DNA of 64,000 nt. Source: Hirudinaria manillensis. Lineage: Eukaryota > Annelida > Clitellata > Hirudinida > Hirudinidae. The stretch's first letter is position 1, and every line of letters begins with the position of its first letter. Shown here piece after piece: positions 1 to 17,750 of the stretch. The notes under the pieces are model-generated. The model saw nothing but the letters and a program-made list of their open reading frames with translations, was not told the DNA's origin and did no database searches. Where the stretch lies: contig CM067531.1 in assembly GCA_034509925.1 (NCBI GenBank), positions 573,501 through 637,500 of the forward strand, in the 5' to 3' direction. The position numbers and the translations under genes were made by a program.

Positions 1-208
1 TTCATCTTCGGACCTCCTACCACTCAATAAAAAAATGCATTAAAAGGATGACAATAATAATAATATAAATGATGAAGATGACGACGACGACGTTTATAAT
101 TATGATGACGATTATGTTGATAATGAAGACGATGCCAGTGATTATGATGCCAAGATTATGCCATGATGATGACGGTGGTGTGACATCCGTCTATCCGTCC
201 ATCCATCC

Positions 209-267
<59 letters not shown>
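209..267. repeat. (CAAT)n microsatellite
   Basis: About 15 tandem CAAT units lie just upstream of the acceptor of the gene A transmembrane exon. Confidence 0.95.
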
Positions 268-279
268 CTTTCTCATCAG

Positions 280-5841
<5,562 letters not shown>

Positions 5842-7686
5842 CCAGTGGATTTAAATCAAACGTTTAAATGTGACAGTTTATGTGAATTTTCTTCTTTTTT
5901 GTTCCATTATTACCCATTTGGACCGAAATTGTTCTTTTCGGATGAAATTCCAAACCAGTTCTTGCAGCTAATGGAGCTTACTGCCAGTGTAAATGAATTA
6001 TTTTTTGCTCTGAAATTACCTCAATTATTTTTTTTTTTAAATCCTACGTTATTATTTTTCTCGACCTGCGTGTTTTTGAACGTATTGATAATAAAAGTTC
6101 TTTGCATCCTTCGGAATTTTCAAAATTAATATTTTATTCCGAGAACTTGCCCGCTAATGTGATTTAGTTATTAAAAACAGTTAAGTCAAAAAATATTTAA
6201 ACTTTATGGGAAGCACCCTGCTAAATTAGATTCAACATGGTTTTGGTGGCGAAGCTGATAGCAGAAATTGAAGAACGAAGCAGAGTTTGGGGTCGCATTT
6301 CTTCCCTGAAATTATATTTTAAAAAAAGACCTTTTAGAAAAAATACAACTACATCTAATCGACGCAAGACGCTGTATAAATTTATTATAAGAGCGTCTTA
6401 TTATTTAGTGCCACTTTTCAAGTATTCTCCATTTTTTTGCCGAGACCGTGTTGTCATCAACCGGTCACATCAGTGTTTAAAAATATGTTCACAGATAAAT
6501 TTAAAATAACATTTATGTTATGAAATAAACATTGCAATTTAGTCTGCTTATTTTTGTAAAAGTAAACTTTTGCTGGCATTGTTTTTTCCTGGATAACTAG
6601 AATATGCGAGGAGATTTTGTTTGCAGTTGTAGTTGATAATTTGGTCTATTTTCGTCTGGAATGAAATTTGACTGGATTTCGGCCAACTGTAGATCCTTTT
6701 AAGATCTATTTGAAACCGTCTCAATGCTGTCTCTTTATGGGTTTTTCTTAGAATGAATTGAACTGAATTAAAATGCTCAGCAAAAACTCACGAAGGATAG
6801 TATTAAAAGTGGACATTTGACGCGTTGCAACAGACGTCTGATTTTGTAATAAATTGTTAGGAACTGTCATGTTTTTCCCTTTTCTTCATCATAACTGGCA
6901 TCATATTTATCTGAATACGATCTAGGAAGGACAGACAATGATTGTCATAAATGCAAGAACTTGATTGCTAATTGATGTGAGAATAAAGTACTGATTGGTT
7001 TTAAATTTAATTCCCAACATTTACCAATCGATTCGTTTAAAAGAGTTATTATTATTATTATTATTATTATTAGAAATAACAATTTGGAATGATTAATTTG
7101 TATTGATGAGTTAAAAATCAATGAAGCAGAATGTTCAACAAAGGTGCAGGGTGAGCAGATAAGTTGAGCAATATACTACCAAATAATGCAACAAGCAAAG
7201 GTCTAATAATGAACTAGATAAATGAATCTCTAAGCCATAAACAAATATAGTTAAATTTAAAAACGTTTTAATTGGCAATCACAACTTTGCAAAAGTAATT
7301 TGGGTCACAGATAATTCATAAATTGGGAGTTCAAAAAAATTAGAACTAATCATAAAGCAAGGTGATGTGTTCTATTGAATGTCAGCTTTTATGATTTCCT
7401 TCTCACATTCCTTGGGAGGGCATAAGTTCCCTTCAGAATATATATGCATATATATAAAATAGAGAGAGAGAGAGAGATGTACATGTAATAGTTGTCAATA
7501 TTCTGTGTATGTGCTCCTTTTCACATCCCTTGGGAGGGTATAAGTTCCCTTCTGAAGGCACATTCCATCCGTGACGAGATACTTTGCCAAGCGATTGTTT
7601 TGTTGACCTGGGTGAGAGCCTTCAACCCGTTGCTATTATTTTAATGAATTTTAAACTTATTTGAGTTTTTTTTTCTAATTTTCCAG
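5842..7686. other. Intergenic region between genes A and B
   Basis: It begins with the gene A 3'UTR; AATAAA occurs at 6090-6095 and again at 6524-6529. The rest is AT-rich with a short ATT run near 7045-7075, an AT/GA dinucleotide patch near 7440-7480, and a 37-38-bp direct repeat (7402-7438 and 7519-7556). No gene is seen. A 90-codon ATG frame at 6237-6509 is judged to be chance. Confidence 0.6.
7402..7556. repeat. Direct repeat pair upstream of gene B
   Basis: Copies at 7402-7438 and 7519-7556 share CACATtCCTTGGGAGGG and ATAAGTTCCCTTC with only a few mismatches. Each copy could form a small GGGA/TCCC hairpin. They lie 130-285 bp before the gene B start codon. Confidence 0.8.
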
Positions 7687-10600
7687 ATGGAGTTATCATT
7701 GAGGCTGTTTCTGATCTTGGGCTTTCTGGCCTCATTCTTTGATGTCAGCAATTTCAAACCTCGGGTAGAATATCATATATCATGTAATCGATGGGCCTGT
7801 TAAGTAATTATATAAGTTTTTATTTTTACTTTCTCCAGTTTGTGGAGGATACCGGGGGAACGAATGGTTTCTCATCCATTTCTCAAGATTCTGATTTTGG
7901 CCCACCCCTGATTTCTGATGCTTCGAGAAAGTTCTCTTTGGAAACTCTCTCTGTTGATCCTGAAATGGTTGATAATCATGATGACGATTATTATTATTAA
8001 TATTAGCAAAATTTATTGAAAAAACTCTTGAAATTTGTATTGCAGAAAAGTCTAGAACCGATGGTGTCTTCAGGCAAACCAATCAACACAGGAAACTCTG
8101 ATTCTCTGAATTTGGTAATACTCATTGACGATGGTCTTGATGATGATGATGATGATGATGCTAATGAATTTAAATTTCCATTTAGGTATTTCTAAATATT
8201 TTGCAGACGGTCAGTGCCACTCAAGAAATATTCAATGCTTCTCACAATCTGGACAAACCGCTAAAAGATGATAGAGTGTTTGGTAAATTCACATGTTCTT
8301 TTGTGGTTACTACAGTTACATATAATTTTGTACCATTTTCATGTCCCATAATTATATTTAGCCAATGTATCTTGTATGACCTGTTGCTGTGCCTAACATT
8401 AGTATAATAAATAATATTAACTGTTATTAGTATTGTAACTGTAACTCAATGACTTAATATAACTATTATTATTATTATTATTGTTATTAATAACTTAATT
8501 AATTAATATTATTATTTATTGTGTCACATTGTAATTATTATCATTTGCCGTATTTTATTAAACGCGCGCAGTAAGGACTTGCATCAATAATTGTGCACTT
8601 GGATTCAATTTTAATTACAATTGGCTGAGATCGTTATAAAATCAATACCGGCCAGAATTATGCTCATTGATGACGTGAATTTGAATCATTCTCAAGAAAC
8701 AATACTAGTAGTTTTTCTCCATTTTAAAATTTGCGTTCCTAGCAGAACAGTTTGTAATGATTTAAAAATTCAATTTTAAATAATTTAAATTCAATTAGAA
8801 TTTTTAAAAATTTCTCTCTTTTTTTTATAAATGCAGAGAACCCGGAGACCATGGCTTCCGTAATGCCTCGGGATCAATTGCCGGAATCATTCCATTATCA
8901 ATTCATCCATCTCGATGAGTTGTTGATTACGACCACCCTTAGCAGGCCGGGAGACGGAGTCGTCGTGCCGATAGAATCGACGATCCTGGAAGGACAAGGA
9001 TTGCTTTGGAATCATCAGTCTGATGAGGTTGAAATCATTCGCCGAGTATTCAATTTCATTGAATTATTATTCAATTGTTTGAAATATTTAAGAACTGCTT
9101 TCGAGAGAATTAATTGAAATTGACATTGGTTTTCTATGCCTATAGATAATTGAAGTGTTTGAAGGTGCAGATACCCGTCCAAGCTCCGTAACTGATTTTA
9201 AAGCAATTTTTGTTACGAAACCCGTTAACGGCGTACCGAGGAGATTGCAAGTGAGCTGGTGGACACGTCATTGCATTTATTTCATTAATATCTGTCACAT
9301 TTTGCTAAGACTAATGTGGAAATTATTGAAAAGAGCAACAGATTGAATTACATTCATTAACAATTATAATCTATTTAATTAACAGCTGATCCAGTATCTT
9401 ATCGAATACAAACGATTCGCTTACGAGCCTGACGGCTCGTATTTGTCCAGATGCTCAGTGGACAAAGGCGACTTAGGTTGGAAGATGGAGCGACAGTTGG
9501 ATGTTCAGTATCCGGGCGGAATGAAGCACAGATTGTTTGAGCTGGATGTCGAGGACTTCATTTGCATAAGTCAGTGGGTTTGCAGAAATAATTAAGAGAA
9601 AAAAGTGGAACTTCTAATGAAATGGAAGTGGAATTAAACAAATAGAGATTAAAATTATTGTTCAATATTATTTACGTAATTTGTCGTATTTCTATTTGAC
9701 GTAATCTTTCGCTTTAAAGTTCAAGCTGAGAAGTACTTACGAGTCAGGATCATTGCTGATTATGCTTTTAGCAGCAAGTGGGTTGGCTTCAATCTTTTCT
9801 TTATTGTGGAAAAAATATTGATGCTTTCTCAATGTGAATTTAAATTTATTTTTTACTTTGAACAGGATGATCCATTTGCTCAACAACAAGAACGAGAACA
9901 ATGAATCTGATCACAAGATCACCTTGAAGAAGATTGAATATTACTTGGCTAATTTGTTGAATGTGGTTTGTGATCGCTTAAATACAGAATTATTTGAATT
10001 AATTAAATGCATAATTTAGCAAATAATGAAAGTTAAGTGATTTTTATCAATGAAGGGCATTGTTAAGACATGCAAAGAGATTAAAATAAAATCGACCCGG
10101 CATAATTGGTGGAAGCTTTCTAATGAGTTATGTATAATTATATATTTTTCTTTTCCAGACTCGTAGTTGCCTGAATGAAGTCTCTTACCCTGAGGGAGTC
10201 CATGCATTTGTTGAAGTAGCGGAAATATTCTTGCCCAAAGTTCGCCGTGGATCCAACCTCCATTAGCTTTTCTGAAACTTAACTAATAATGATTTAATTA
10301 AATTAACGTTAACGTTTTTATTTTTGTACTAATCAACCAATCACTTCACAGACACCAGAGGAAGTCAAGTTTATTGAGGAAGCAAAGATTGACAAAACTA
10401 CCATCAATGGACAAATGGCTCTAGAGATGATTCACGGGCAGATTAGGAGAGCGAATCAAGAATTTGTAAATGTGATTTTGACAGGGTAATTATTTTTCGT
10501 TTGTAGATTTTTAATAATTGTTAGTTATTTTTACCAGCAAATTCAATCCTTTTCTTTTGATTATAATTTCTTTCAATTAAATTAATATTTCATTAACTCT

Positions 10601-12317
10601 CATTAACGTTATTTGTACATACTTTGACTTTGTATCTTTTAATTTCTCAGGTACAAGTTGGAATCAAATGGGTTGCCAGTAGTTGGCATGACATCTGGAA
10701 ATGGGTGCAACGGGGTCATACTCTTGTCGCATGAGGAATACCAGAAGACTTCGGAATCACTGCTCTACTATATTGGCCAACTGTTAGTGTAATCACACAG
10801 TTTACTTGTGGATGGAGAAATTATTCATTTGAGTTAAAGAATGTCAGATATTAAAGAATATTTTGGACTTATTTTGATGAAATTACAATTGTAATATCAT
10901 GTTGGTTGGCCAAATGGCTAATATTCCTACATGCAATGGTTACAGTCCCAAGTGTTATGGTGGTACAGGCTGGAAGAAAGCAATCTAATTTTAAGAATGC
11001 ATGACACCATATTTAATATTAATAAACTTAATTAATCAGTAGGTCAGTTATTGTTAGTGATAATGTTTTTCAAAACCTTTCAGATTTGGACTAGAAGATG
11101 ATGAATCACATGCAAGACTTTCATCTGGTCAGACATTTTTGTGCAATGTTTCATCTTCATTGGGCAGCATTTTGAGAGATCTTGAACGGCAAGCATTGTA
11201 TACTCATACTTGATCAAATAATTAATATTCCTATTTCTTTTTTCCAAGATAAAGGCTCCCCATTTTAACAATTCTTTTACCTGTTGGACAGTCAATTTTC
11301 TAGATTCTTCAAATATGACCACTAAGAATTCCATTCTTTATTATTTGGATTGTTTTTTAAATTTTGAGTTTCTTTAACCTTTTCCTCTATACAGAAATGA
11401 AGAACGATGTCTTGTTCCATGGAAGATGTCAATTCATAAGACTGAATTCCATAACACCTACCTAGGGCAGATATTCACTTTGGATCAGCAATGTGAAATC
11501 GTTTTTGGTTCTGGCTACAAGGCATGCTGGGTAACAATTTGTCATTTGTCTGATATTGTGAATTAGTTTTAATTTAAGCAGGGAATTTAATTAGTTAATG
11601 TTGTTTATTGTTTCCCTTTGTCATAGAATTGTCATTAAGAATGATGACATGATGAATGATGATGATGATGACATTAAAGAGCCTTTATCATATGATAATT
11701 AGTTCATAATTAGTTTTTGGCCTCAAACATGTATCTAGACAAGATCATGATGAATAAATTAAAATTATCTTGAAGATACATTTTTATTTCTGCTTTTTTT
11801 TTCAGCATCAAGATAATGTATGCAAGAATTTGTCATGTACCTCGACCAGCAATTCCAAATTCTCAAATTGTGAAAGTCTGCCTGCGATGAGGGCCTTTCC
11901 AGGTACTTCCTGCTTGAGCAGATCTTGGTGCCTGGACTCGGAGTGCACTTATGACATCAAAGCCCCTCAATTTGGTCTGTAGAAGTTATATGAGGCTTCT
12001 TTTAATTCCTATGATTTCCTTCCATCCAACTCCTTTTCATTTCAGACCGGGAAGATCAAAGTATCTACAAGTATGATCAGACGAGCTGCTGTAAGGTTCA
12101 TGAAGTGGCCACATTTTGGATTTCCCTGGCGACTCTGACCATTCTGCTGATTTATGGAGCCTTTCAACTCTCTCGCTGGGCTAAGGCAAACAACTCCACA
12201 ACAACTTTTATACATTTTAATAAAACAGTTAGTTATTTACAGGTCCACTACTTTATCTATTTGTACTTTACATTTTAGGGAAAGTACAAGGCTGGTGTCC
12301 TTGATGACAGCCACTGA
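7687..12317 (+). CDS. Gene B: membrane-anchored ADAM/ADAMTS-like pseudoprotease (M12B fold, zinc site lost)
   Basis: Seventeen exons join in frame (658 aa): 7687-7764, 7839-7967, 8046-8114, 8207-8282, 8837-9027, 9146-9250, 9386-9569, 9720-9777, 9866-9965, 10159-10239, 10352-10485, 10651-10782, 11084-11197, 11395-11530, 11806-11974, 12046-12227, 12279-12317. A signal peptide (LRLFLILGFLASFF) comes first, then a prodomain, and an M12B-like start (YLRVRIIADYAF). The expected HExxHxxGxxHD reads YYIGQLFGLEDD (residues 441-452): all three His and the Glu are gone, while the Gly and the Asp remain. The Met-turn FLM is FLC. An ADAMTS-type Cys-rich segment follows (FTLDQQCEIVFG; C-x4-C, then SWCLDSEC). 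Residues 606-627 form a membrane span before a short tail. ATG directly follows a ttttccag acceptor, so a 5'UTR intron or spliced leader is possible. Poly(A) signal at 12440. The protein is probably inactive as a protease. The start, end and exon 10 donor are the least certain parts. Confidence 0.85.
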
Positions 12318-13134
12318 CTGGACAAATGGATAACGAACCTGCCGCCGTACCTGAAACAAATTCCCCGTGTTCTGCACATGTTAATGCTAAGTCTTTGCTT
12401 TGACAGCAGAACTTGACTTGAAATTTGAATTTCTTTTTGAATAAAGAATTCATGCAAACTTTGGTTTTTATTTCCAAACTGATATGTCAACCTAGAAAAT
12501 GTCTAAAAGATCCAACTTAATGAGGACCTTCGGTGGAGAGCGGCGGTATTCTAAATTAAATTTCAGGTTAAGGTTATCACAGTCATTGAACATTCTCTGA
12601 TAAACACAAAACTTTTAGCATCGATACTTAAACTTCTTTGCCATGAAAATTACAAATGATTTTTTAGTAACTTATGAACACTGTCTTATACTAAGTTGTG
12701 CCACAATATTATAAGTCTTGTTTTTGGAGAAACACTGCAGATAGCCAAGCCAATGTTGTGGCAAGTGCTTTGATAAATGTCAATTACTATGCTCATTTCC
12801 TTGTTTGTTTTTTGTGCAGATTAGTACATAAATACTATCCATATTTGTCTGGCCAGGCCCTGAGCTTGCATATTTTAATGGTAAAGACACTTGCCAGATG
12901 TGTCTTTGCAGACAGTTGTTGTGATACAATTTAATATTTGACAATATTAAGTTTAATAAAAGGTGGAAAATAAAAAACAATTTTAAGGATTTAGAAATTC
13001 TTTTATTTGGCAATGAAATAAAAAGAAAAAATATAACAAATTTTAAGGTTATTTTTCACTTGAAATTAATTATACTATAAATGTAATATCTTTTATTAAA
13101 TATTTTAATTATTCAAATTATTTCTCCTTGATAT
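12318..13134. other. Convergent intergenic region between genes B and C
   Basis: Genes B (+) and C (-) converge here. AATAAA for gene B is at 12440-12445, and a minus-strand AATAAA for gene C is at 13092-13097. The open frames of 60-80 codons look like AT-rich chance frames, and no gene is seen. Confidence 0.65.
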
Positions 13135-16100
13135 TCAGCTTTTTAAAGGTCTGATGGTAAAACGTCCACATGATTTGCAACATTTGCTTTTGAAATTTTC
13201 ACTGCTTTCACAAAGATGAGGATTGAATTTCACCAACTGACTGCATGTGAAATTCTTCGAGAGGTAGACCAAAAGATCATTGTCATCGCCATTTTTGCAG
13301 AAGTCTAAATCAAAATGTGGCAAATAATTTTAATATGAGAAATATTTCGTACGTCGTCAAAATAGAATGATTATTTTTTTCATTTTAGTAAATTTTATGT
13401 ATACAAAAGCTGCATCAGCAAACCTTTGGCTGTTTCGACACTCTTGCAAGATGCACAGCAATATTTCTGAACATCTTCGTTGTAACAGAGACTGGAATCA
13501 TGTTTGACCAATTGCTTACAACTTAAAATAATCCTACCACCCCATACTGGTTTGTATTCCAAATTGCCTCTGTAGTCCACACAGGAATCTGGAAAAAAGA
13601 AATGTTTTGTTGTTTGGTTTAGTTTTAGACATACAATTGTATTCCAAGGATATGCAAAGTTAGATTGGATGTTGATTGAAAGTTTTTAGTGAAAATGGTG
13701 GATGTACTTGGAAGAACTGTTGTTGAAGGAGTGGTAACTGGAGAATCAAGTCTTGAGGTCTTATTGGCAGAACATGTTTGACAACAAAATCGAGATGGGA
13801 GGTGACAAATTTCAGGTACCAAGGTAGAGCAACTCTCTCCTTTATCTCCATAGAGACAGTTTGGATCCGATGGATTTTGAATGAGAGATTTGCATGTTTT
13901 GCAACAAGACGCGGCATAATATTTGAAGTAGCAGTCCCTAGGCTCGATGGCGGAACACTCGTCCAAAAAGTCCCGACATACTGTTGAGGAAAATATCTAG
14001 TCTTTTTACAACTTGATGCAAATAAATAATAAATTGTAATAATCTTAAAAAAAAAGCAAGTTGGGCTATTTATTAATTTTTACAAAACTTTCAAAGTACT
14101 CGTATGAAGTCATTGGGATTTATTACGAATTTACTCAAGATCCCAAAAAATGTGTGTAATATTATTGTTGTTAAAAAATATTATTAACAAAAACACCATT
14201 TAATTTCATCATCACCTATACTCATATACTGACCTCCATCGTTGTTAGCACATGCTATACAGCATTCATCTCTTCTATTGCTACCGTAGATACAGTTGTC
14301 TGATAATTTTAGATTGAGATATTATTTATAAATGCAAAGAATGATTTAGTATAAAAACCTATACAAGTAAAGGTAAACTTGCGAATACATCAGATGCGAA
14401 ATAATTAGTACCACCTGGGGCTTTCTGAGCTCTGCTGTCAGGTACACATTTACCACTCCGACACCAGGCCCTGTTAGCACAAGTTGTTCCATCCAAAGCT
14501 TGCAATGCATTCTTGCCATAATCACAAATTATGTTCTCACATATTTGATCTCCCGCCTCACCCTTTTAGAAATTTATTTCAAATAGTTAAAATTGTTATT
14601 AACGAACTAAAGTAAAATTTTAAAGTATAACATTATTATTCCACATATAGATTTCCTTACAGACTTATAGAAAGAGTTCGAGCCAAATGCAATTTTGCAC
14701 TGATCGTCGGGGTCATAAATTTGACCCGGAAGAAAGTTTGGAGTGTTTTTCCTTTCTGGATCGATGTTAAAATCTTCATTTGCGTCCATCAAGCAATTTC
14801 CGGTACTGATTGATAAAGACAGCGTTTGGAAAGATGAATTATTTTTAAATAAATCTTATTTTCATTGAAATTCCAATATGTATGATGGTGATAACGAAAT
14901 TGTATCCGAAACGGCCGATTATGTTTACGATATTATACTATTATCAATTACAGTTGATTAATGACTTTAATTTGTAATATGCAATATAATTCAAACTCGT
15001 AATCTATATAGTCACCAATATTTCACTAACCCCATTGAGAGAACTTTTTCAGCCATGGCATCAATAGAACATTTGGAAAATGTACCCCTAGTTGTGAGTT
15101 TATCGAGGCCCATATGGCCCACACTTTTTGCCATGAGGAAATCTTTACCTTTGCAAGTATTGTTAACACCATCGTGACCAACTCTTAACCTTTCCAGTTT
15201 AAAAGAAACAATCAAAAGTTGAAATTATTGTTTATTGTCAGTCACATAATTTCATTGCAAGTAGTAGAGGATATAATTGCCAAATTTAGATAAAATATGA
15301 GTTGTCAATGATATTTAAAATTTATTCAAAGACAAATTGATTACTAACGCATGAGCCAATTCGTGTGCCATAATTGCAGCTGACATAGAAGAGCTTCTCA
15401 TTTTTACAAGAGCGAGACCGAGTTCAGTACAAATCTTATCAAAAGCCGACAATCCTGAAACACCGGGTCTTATGTAGTGTCTAAAATTGACGTGAATTAT
15501 CTTGTTAACATTAAACATTTCACTGTACATATTTTACAGAAAACTGACTCCAAATTATTTGTCAAATCATTCAAAAACAAACTGAACGCAATGGAAGCAT
15601 TTCAACCTCGTGAATGTGACGAGAAAATCAAAACTGGGCCAATTGGCTGTCTGATTTGAAGATCTTCTGAAAATCCATTTCCTCATTTCATGCAATATTA
15701 AAGAATCACTAATTTCGCCGTTCTCGGTCATAGAATCATTAATGAAAGAAACGGAACTGGCATTCTGAAAACGTTAATAAGGAATGTTGAAAATAAATTT
15801 GTTTAAACATTAATTTAAGGATTTAATCGATTTAAGTAATCTACATTGAACTATGCACGTCATACCTCATCAAAAATTCTAAACCATCTAAGTTTACTAT
15901 CCTTCCACACAGACTTACCTCTGCTATAAACGATCCTGTCCATTTCGTGGTGAACATCACTTTATCATTTTCGATTCTTTCGTAAATATCTTTCAACTTT
16001 AAAAACAATTTAATTGAAATAAATAGGAATAAATGCGTGCTTAGACATTGTAAAATATAGATGCATAAAAAGTATTTTTAATTGTTGTCGTAAATTTTAC

Positions 16101-16994
16101 CGTGCAAATTTAAATTTTAAGCTGCTAGCTGCTATGATTAAATATTGCTGATGGAAATCTTAAATTAATTAAACCAGTGAAGGAAATATGAAAATCAATA
16201 AATAAAATTAAGCTATCTAAAAGTTAACTTGAGAGAAAATGTAAAGTTGCAAAGGACCAGACCCCATCCATGGTTTGGGATAAAACGTATCTGATGGTTT
16301 TCCTGGCATAATCTTTCTTTTCCTCCTCAGAAGTGGCAGTGCTTAACTTGACGAACCTCGGAAAACAATTAAACATTTCTTTTAATATTATTCATTTATT
16401 TTATATTACTTCAAATAATAATAACTTTAATAACAATAATAATAATATTGTAATTATACATAAATTATAATAATAATTTGTTCAGAATGTAAGTAGACTC
16501 ACGATTCAAAAACTGAGTAATCTATGATTGTGAATATTTCGATTGTCATCAATTGTTTCTTGGGTGATTGTCCAGGTAATGCCCTTTTTACGGGTTTATT
16601 TTCTTTTATTGGGCCTGAAAAGTAATGTTCCTTGTATTTTAGTTTGAAATTTATATTTATGTTTATATTTAAAATTATTTTACCGCTTTGAAGTTCAAGG
16701 TCGACATCAATATAGTCTGACAATGACTTTGCGCTAGTGTTTCGGTTGTCATTGTAGGCCAATCGTGGTTTTACTACAATAGTTTTTCATTTAAGCCAAT
16801 AAAATACAATTAAACTATTATAAGAATATTGATATTCATTAAATTATTACCTTCCTTTACATCAGTTGATAAACTGAGGTAGATGCAGGTGCTCAATACG
16901 AATACTTGAATGGCTCTTCGACACTGAAATTTAAAAATGGCTTTTTAGTAACAGAATATATATATATATGTTTAAAATATATTACATTTACCAT
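13135..16994 (-). CDS. Gene C: secreted ADAMTS-like (M12B) metalloprotease with C-terminal ShK-type domains
   Basis: Fifteen exons (minus order): 16992-16994 (ATG, with 5'UTR upstream), 16851-16923, 16684-16773, 16503-16614, 16263-16356, 15919-15996, 15607-15764, 15349-15480, 15031-15189, 14661-14805, 14415-14562, 14234-14299, 13708-13980, 13424-13588, 13135-13304. All phases match; 621 aa. A signal peptide (MCRRAIQVFVLSTCIY) precedes a very short propeptide ending at a dibasic KPVKR (62-66). The catalytic domain starts at MTIEIFTIIDYS and has HELAHALRVGHD (242-253): three zinc His and the Glu are intact, but Arg replaces the usual Gly. A Met-turn (FLMAKS) and FSKCS follow. An ADAMTS-type Cys-rich domain (LPGQIYDPDDQC; AWCRSGKCV) comes next, then one shortened and four full six-Cys ShK-like units. 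The donor of exon 13708-13980 (CCAA|gtacat) is inferred from phase. Substrate unknown. Confidence 0.86.
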
Positions 16995-17030
16995 ATTCCT
17001 CTGAATTTGAAGTAGAGTAGAATGGCTCTT

Positions 17031-17750
17031 CTACTTTTTACATGTAGTACAATAGTGACATCATCTATAAATTGTTCCTATTTATAACAAAATGTTAAGA
17101 CTAATTGTCCTAATACACAATGAAACAAAAGCTTCTTGTTATAACAATAACTTCTGCCCTGATCCGGTTTGTCAAAGGGTATGGTTCGATATTCACTGAA
17201 TTCATTAAAATTATGAATTTGTTAACCCCTGATTAAGTCGATTCTTGGGGTTTCTTGACAGTATCAAAGATAAAGCCTTTTTATTTGCTTATTTATTGTT
17301 TAAAATTAATTATTTTTTTATTAACCTTTATTCAATGAAAAATATTTCACAGCTCCAACAAAATATAAAAATTTATGAAAACAAATCACAGATAATTCTG
17401 TAAACCAGTGGCGATAATCGAAATAAACAAAAACCTAACGGCAATAGTTTTATGTAATTTTATTAAATGATTACAAAAGCCATAAATCGAATAAATATTA
17501 TAAATGATTTTGTGTTTCATTACTTTCAAAGCGATGATGGTCCTCGGTTATGCCGAAATCATTAATAGAATATCTATTAAAGCATCAAGCTTAATGATTA
17601 TTGAAAATTATACACCCACAAATCTCAATATCCCCGACAGACATATAATTCACAAGCATTTAGGTTCTTGTGTGTAATTTAAAACGATAACATTTCGTGA
17701 GTCCAAAATTTATTAAATAATTTATTCATTCGATGTTATTTATTTGATAT
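17031..17750. other. Spacer between tandem genes C and D
   Basis: The gene C promoter side (up to about 17420) is also present upstream of gene D, so it belongs to the duplicated unit. About 17430-17740 is unique and contains no gene. The gene D 3'UTR is at its right end. Confidence 0.6.
17078..17086 (-). promoter_or_regulatory. TATA box of gene C
   Basis: The minus strand reads TATAAATAG about 84 nt upstream of the start codon. The same element sits at the same place in the duplicate gene D. Confidence 0.6.

Noticed and set aside
6237-6509. Plus-strand ATG frame of 90 codons after gene A
   Set aside because: No homology and basic, AT-driven composition; within reach of chance.
12698-13013. 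Open frames on both strands between genes B and C
   Set aside because: Overlapping short frames in the convergent 3'UTR region, without motifs.
13625-13707. Gene C ending at the in-frame TAA after the Ser/Thr linker
   Set aside because: Two further exons downstream encode in-phase six-Cys ShK units in both paralogues, and a phase-correct donor exists at 13708, so continuation is preferred.
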